A stretch of 64,000 nucleotides of DNA. It comes from Hirudinaria manillensis (Eukaryota; Annelida; Clitellata; Hirudinida; Hirudinidae). The translations under genes were made by a program, and so were the position numbers. Positions 48,395-64,000 of the stretch are shown here, piece after piece; position 1 is the first letter of the stretch, and every line of letters begins with the position of its first letter. The stretch covers positions 12,354,010 to 12,418,009 of the forward strand of contig CM067526.1 of assembly GCA_034509925.1 (NCBI GenBank), read 5' to 3'. The notes below the pieces were generated by a model. It was not told the origin of the DNA and did not search any database. It was given only the letters and a program-made list of their open reading frames with translations.

Positions 48395-48533
48395 TCCCCC
48401 ATACCCCCTTGGCTCCTCCCCCATACCCCTTGGCTCCTCCCATTTCCTACCCACCATACCCCTCTTGACTCCTCCCCCATACCCCCTTGGCTCCTCCCCT
48501 TTCCTACCCACCATACCCCTCTTGACTCCTCCT
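48395..48533. repeat. Pyrimidine-rich minisatellite (about 60-bp unit)
   Basis: Units combine CCATACCCCCTTGGCTCCTC with CTACCCACCATACCCCTCTT and GACTCCTCCC. About 2.3 copies, almost purine-free on the plus strand. Confidence 0.75.
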
Positions 48534-48754
48534 CTTCCTCCGAACCACACCCCCCTATGCTCTCCTTTCCATTATCCTTCCTTCCATCCATTCCATGGAG
48601 ATCCTTATCTCCATGTAATTAGCCACTTCTTTCCAAGACGATAGTTTTTAACGTTTCCTTTTTTTTGTTTTACAATCTTCCTTTCTTCTCTTCTCTTCAT
48701 TTTGCACTCACTGCTCTGTTTCCGTCCGTGGAGATTGATTTCGTCTCTTGCCCC

Positions 48755-48930
48755 TTTATTATTATTTATTTATTTATCTATTTATTTATTTATTATTGCT
48801 ATTATTATTATTATTATTATTATTATTGTTTTTGTAGTTATTGCTGTTGTTGTTGTTACTATGATTATCGTTAATATTAATATTATTATTATTATTATTA
48901 TTATTATCGTCATCATCATCATCATCGACA
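48755..48930. repeat. TTTA and ATT microsatellite cluster
   Basis: TATT/TTTA tetranucleotides, then ATT trinucleotide runs separated by a GTT stretch and ending in ATC triplets. Confidence 0.85.
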
Positions 48931-50014
48931 GCATCGCCATCTTGTGACAAAAAACAACAACAACAACAATGACGACGACGCTCGCGAACATAACGTCATT
49001 AAAATTGAATCGTTGACAACTTTACATTTTCCAACGTCATTAGCATCTTCTGAGGAAGGAAATCAACATTCAATTCACTTCCGCCCCGATAAGAGACCCG
49101 CGGGGAAAGAGGTATCGCGGTCGATCCCTTGGATGGTGGTAGGTGGCGCACCACATACTATATGTGTGTGGAGAGATATTTCATACCTCAATTGGTACAT
49201 CCCGGGTAATGATATTCTAATAACAATAACAATGATAACAATATTGACCATTTTCACTGAGTTTTAACGCATACTTCTATATATATGTGTATAATGTTTA
49301 GGTATTGTATATAATATATATATTAAGTCGCGTTATGTGTTGTATATGATAATATAATTTTATTATTAACTTTCCTACTGGCGTACCATACCTTAAGTAT
49401 GGACAGGTATTGCACACCTGTTCGTACCTCGATTGGTAAACGGTCCATTGTCCAAAATGGTTGAACCACCAATAATGGTTGGACCTGGACAAAGACAGAC
49501 ATTTTAAACACCCCCTATCTCTGGGGAATGGTATGAGCCGTACACACCCCCGGGGAAAAGTCGACGAAGCCGACTAGGGACGTGTTGAGACGACAATGGC
49601 CGATTACCGAGAAGGTCGCATGATTTCACGCATCGTTTCGCACATCATCTTTCGAGGTCATTGGGGTCACGAAAGCCGTCGAGAAGGGGGTACAAAAGGG
49701 GGAGGAGTCTTGAGAGGGTGACTTGAACACTAGATTTTAATTTTTGTACTTTTTGTACTCTTACGAAATGAGATTCTATTTCAAAATACAACTTCCAGCA
49801 ACAAATTAAATTTTTTTTTTTTAAGATATAAATTGTCATCAATTAGAATTATTTAAGCATTTAAATCAAATTAAGTTCTAAAAATAATTTCCAAAATTAA
49901 ATCATTAATTAAGTTATTAGTCGTCACTTCAAAGGAAACAAAATGTCGTCAAAAAACGACAAAGTACGAGATGAGGGAAGATGAGAAATGAAAGTGATGC
50001 CCTTCAAGGAGATT

Positions 50015-50075
50015 ATGACGATGACGACGACGACGATGATGATAACGATGACGACGACGACGCTGACGATGCTGA
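50015..50075. repeat. GAC/GAT trinucleotide tract
   Basis: Interrupted ACG, GAC and GAT triplets; a second, similar tract is at 50218-50305. Confidence 0.8.
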
Positions 50076-50982
50076 CGACTAGTCTCTGCCCGGGGGAATT
50101 TCCAAGGAGAAGACGGTTGCGAATATTAGGTATTATAAAGTTGGAAGTGGTAACTTGTGTCTTTCCAAGTGATTTATGTCTTTGTCGCGTTTTGCCGAGT
50201 GATGGAGGCGCCCATGGACATGATGAGGATGATGATGATGATGACGACGACGACTTCGATGCTGATAGTGATGTACATGATACAGACGACTACGACGACG
50301 CTGATTTTGGTGGGTTGTGAAATCGATGGAAAGTCAGACGGAAAGATGGTAGAACCAGAAACTACAAACCAACGCCCAAAACAAACGCAAAACAACAACA
50401 CTGATGACGACGACGACGACTGCAGCAACGACCAACAAGTGATAAGCAATCAGCAATCCTTTCCAAGAAAAGACACCTACAAATCAGACTGAAGAATGAA
50501 TTTAATTTCAACTTTTCAAGAAGAGGAAAAAAAAAACGAAAAATAATAAGAGAAAAGACAGGACGAGAAGAGGCAGCGAGCGAGGTAAATGCAATTTACA
50601 GACAAAGTCTTCGTCGCCTGGAAAAGCCCCGGGGAGCGATCCGGGAGTCGATACGAGGCTGGAATAGACTCCGTTTAATGCAATAAAAATGATATTCACT
50701 CGATTTACTCTCCGTTCCGACGCGTCCTACTTTTCCAGGAGATGGAAAAATTGTGGCGACGACAGCAGCGACAGTAGTAGATGCGACATTGGCGACAGCA
50801 TGGAAGCGGCGACATGTGGGTGACTTATGAATGATAAGTTGTAAATAATTTGAATTCGTGTGTGTTATAGTCTCTGTCTTCTTGTTGTCGTTGTTGTTGT
50901 TGTTGATGCCCGGATGTTAACAAGTCCTTCAATCACTAGGGCACTGATACCACTGATAATAAGCGATCATGGAAAACATTTA

Positions 50983-51022
<40 letters not shown>

Positions 51023-51318
51023 TTATAATTTTAATAACAACATTTTATAATATATTATGATATTGTTTTAAATACATTTGTTAATAATATAAAAAAAGAA
51101 AAAAATTAAATTAAAACAGCTTTCTGATTGGTTGATATGAAGATGGAAGTGGTATCTTCGTAATGGAACCAAAAGGAGACAAAATTCTGACATCTGGTGA
51201 GGAGATTTTAATTAATTCAGAATTCTTATCAATTAATTCCCTAGAGAACAATCTATTGAACTAAATATAAACTTATATCAAATATTAAAATGCCTTCACC
51301 TGATAAATAGATAATTAA

Positions 51319-51323
51319 TAATG

Positions 51324-51376
<53 letters not shown>

Positions 51377-51391
51377 TGTAATAACAATAAC

Positions 51392-51451
<60 letters not shown>

Positions 51452-51455
51452 TATG
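51319..51455. repeat. (AAT)n microsatellite
   Basis: About 45 AAT units with AAC interruptions; a shorter (AAT)n lies at 50988-51022. Confidence 0.9.
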
Positions 51456-51684
51456 ATAATATGAATATTAATAATTATAATACTAATTGTAATAAAGAAG
51501 AATAATAGATGTTATAATGCTTTTGAAATACAGAAAGGTCATGTCGTCCATTTTTCTGGAGTTTCAAGGGTTGAATCGAATTGAGGAAAATTTTCCATCT
51601 CGGTGGATTAAATAAACTTAAATAAATAAATATTTAATTAACTGAATAATCGACAAATTAAGTAAATAATTAATTAGCTGTATA

Positions 51685-51775
51685 AATAATAACATAAATA
51701 AATAAATAAATAAAATAAATAAACAAATAAATAAAAAAAATAAATAAATAATAAACTGAATAAACAAACAATGAA
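51685..51775. repeat. (AATA)n tetranucleotide tract
   Basis: AAATAAATAAAT-type units, imperfect. Confidence 0.8.
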
Positions 51776-52179
51776 ATAATTTATAAATTAAAATTGACAA
51801 ATTCCATTTTGTTTCTGACCTTCCGCACCCATCAAAGGTCATTTCAGACTTTTCAATTTCTTTGGTAACCGTGGAAAAGATCGATATCATCACCGTCGTT
51901 TGTCGTTGTTACTAAAGTTCTAGGAAATCATATATTTATTTTATTTTAACCAATTTAAACCGTTAATTAATTTTAATTTTAAAAATTAAAAGTATTTTAA
52001 TTAATTTTAAAAAATCAAATTTAAGTTTTTTAATATATTAAATCTGAAAAATAAGTCATTTAAAAAGAAAAATCATAAAAACGAAATAATTTCCGATGAG
52101 TGTGGATTGGAGATTCAAAAAACGTTTTGAAATCGTGGATCGGCATTCAATTGAAGTGCATTTACGAATTTTGTTTTAC

Positions 52180-52180
<1 letters not shown>

Positions 52181-52254
<74 letters not shown>

Positions 52255-52271
52255 GTTATTATTATTATTAA
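52181..52271. repeat. (ATT)n microsatellite
   Basis: About 30 ATT units, ending roughly 157 bp upstream of the CRHBP TATA box. Confidence 0.92.
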
Positions 52272-52427
52272 TGATGTTGTTGTTACAGTTCAATTATTAA
52301 TTGCGAAAATGCGTCCGCAAAATAAATAAACATTCGTCATCGAACCAATGAATTTCCAAGTGACGCCCGCGGCTGGTTTCCATGGAAACCTCCGAAGATA
52401 GAAAGACACGAGGGAGGAGGAGGAGAG

Positions 52428-52435
52428 TATAAAAG
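52428..52435 (+). promoter_or_regulatory. TATA box of CRHBP
   Basis: TATAAAAG in a GC-richer, purine-rich context. It predicts a start site near 52458 and a 5' leader of about 230 bp if unspliced. Confidence 0.7.
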
Positions 52436-52687
52436 AGGCGGGAATGTCAAACTTTCCAGCAGACGAGTATCTCGATCCGCTCCTAGAAGAAAACTTGTGT
52501 TGACATTTCAGAAACAACTGTGCAACATAAGCTAGCAATAATAATAAAAATTATAAGAATAATAACAATTCTAACATTTATAATAACAATTATCATTATA
52601 AGTTATTGACCTTAAATGTTTTGAAAAGACTTTCTTCAAAGGACACTTTGAATCCGATCAGCATATTTACTTGTTGAGGTACGAAAA

Positions 52688-64000
<11,313 letters not shown>

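Larger units (their letters stand above)
46400..52427. other. Microsatellite-rich TFAP2-CRHBP intergenic region
   Basis: No supported coding exon. The region contains interrupted GAT/CAT tracts (47075-47725), a CATC array, a CT-rich minisatellite, ATT, AATA and AAT arrays, and a diverged direct repeat at 49145-49205 and 49380-49440. Open frames here are all repeat translations. Confidence 0.6.

Overview
This window is nuclear DNA of a bilaterian animal, most likely an invertebrate. The genes have many short GT-AG introns (about 60-400 bp), intergenic DNA is AT-rich, and trinucleotide and tetranucleotide microsatellites are very abundant. The proteins resemble vertebrate orthologues closely, and the gene set (TFAP2, CRHBP, BRD8, REV1) is typical of animals. 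The AT-rich, microsatellite-rich style suggests a lophotrochozoan, possibly leech-like, but that is only a guess. There are no prokaryotic operons, CRISPR arrays or phage.

Layout. (1) 20-4013 (+): the 3' half of a DHX37/Dhr1-type DEAH-box ribosome-biogenesis helicase, with a broken 28S rRNA fragment in one intron. (2) 4052-12165: about 8 kb of complex non-coding DNA, including a CpG-rich block near 9.5-9.86 kb that may be a promoter. (3) 12166-16278 (+): a C2H2 zinc-finger transcription factor whose 5' end I cannot locate, followed by about 4.5 kb that may be its long 3' UTR. (4) 22556-23755 (-): an unrecognised single-exon, Ser/Lys-rich 399-residue protein. (5) 24457-30105 (+): complete REV1 translesion polymerase in 19 exons. 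(6) 31236-32729 (+): complete POLR2C (RPB3). (7) 32864-37747 (-): BRD8, a bromodomain subunit of the NuA4/TIP60 complex, convergent with POLR2C and sharing 3' UTR sequence. (8) 38057-39436 (+): UTP23, an SSU-processome protein, divergent from BRD8 across a 309-bp intergenic region. (9) 40405-45825 (-): complete TFAP2 (AP-2) transcription factor. (10) 46.4-52.4 kb: microsatellite-rich intergenic DNA. (11) 52688 to the window end (+): the 5' part of a corticotropin-releasing-hormone-binding protein (CRHBP) gene with a TATA box and a 6.5-kb first intron full of simple repeats.

Functional themes. The block from 24 to 39.5 kb holds compact housekeeping genes (DNA damage tolerance, transcription, chromatin, ribosome biogenesis). 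It is flanked by developmental or neuroendocrine genes (zinc finger, TFAP2, CRHBP) with large non-coding neighbourhoods. I found no clear undescribed system. The items most worth a second look are the intronic 28S fragment, three apparent GC-AG introns, the POLR2C/BRD8 3' overlap, the 399-aa orphan, the 469-bp pure ATC array, the 21-bp minisatellite and several degraded mobile-element traces.
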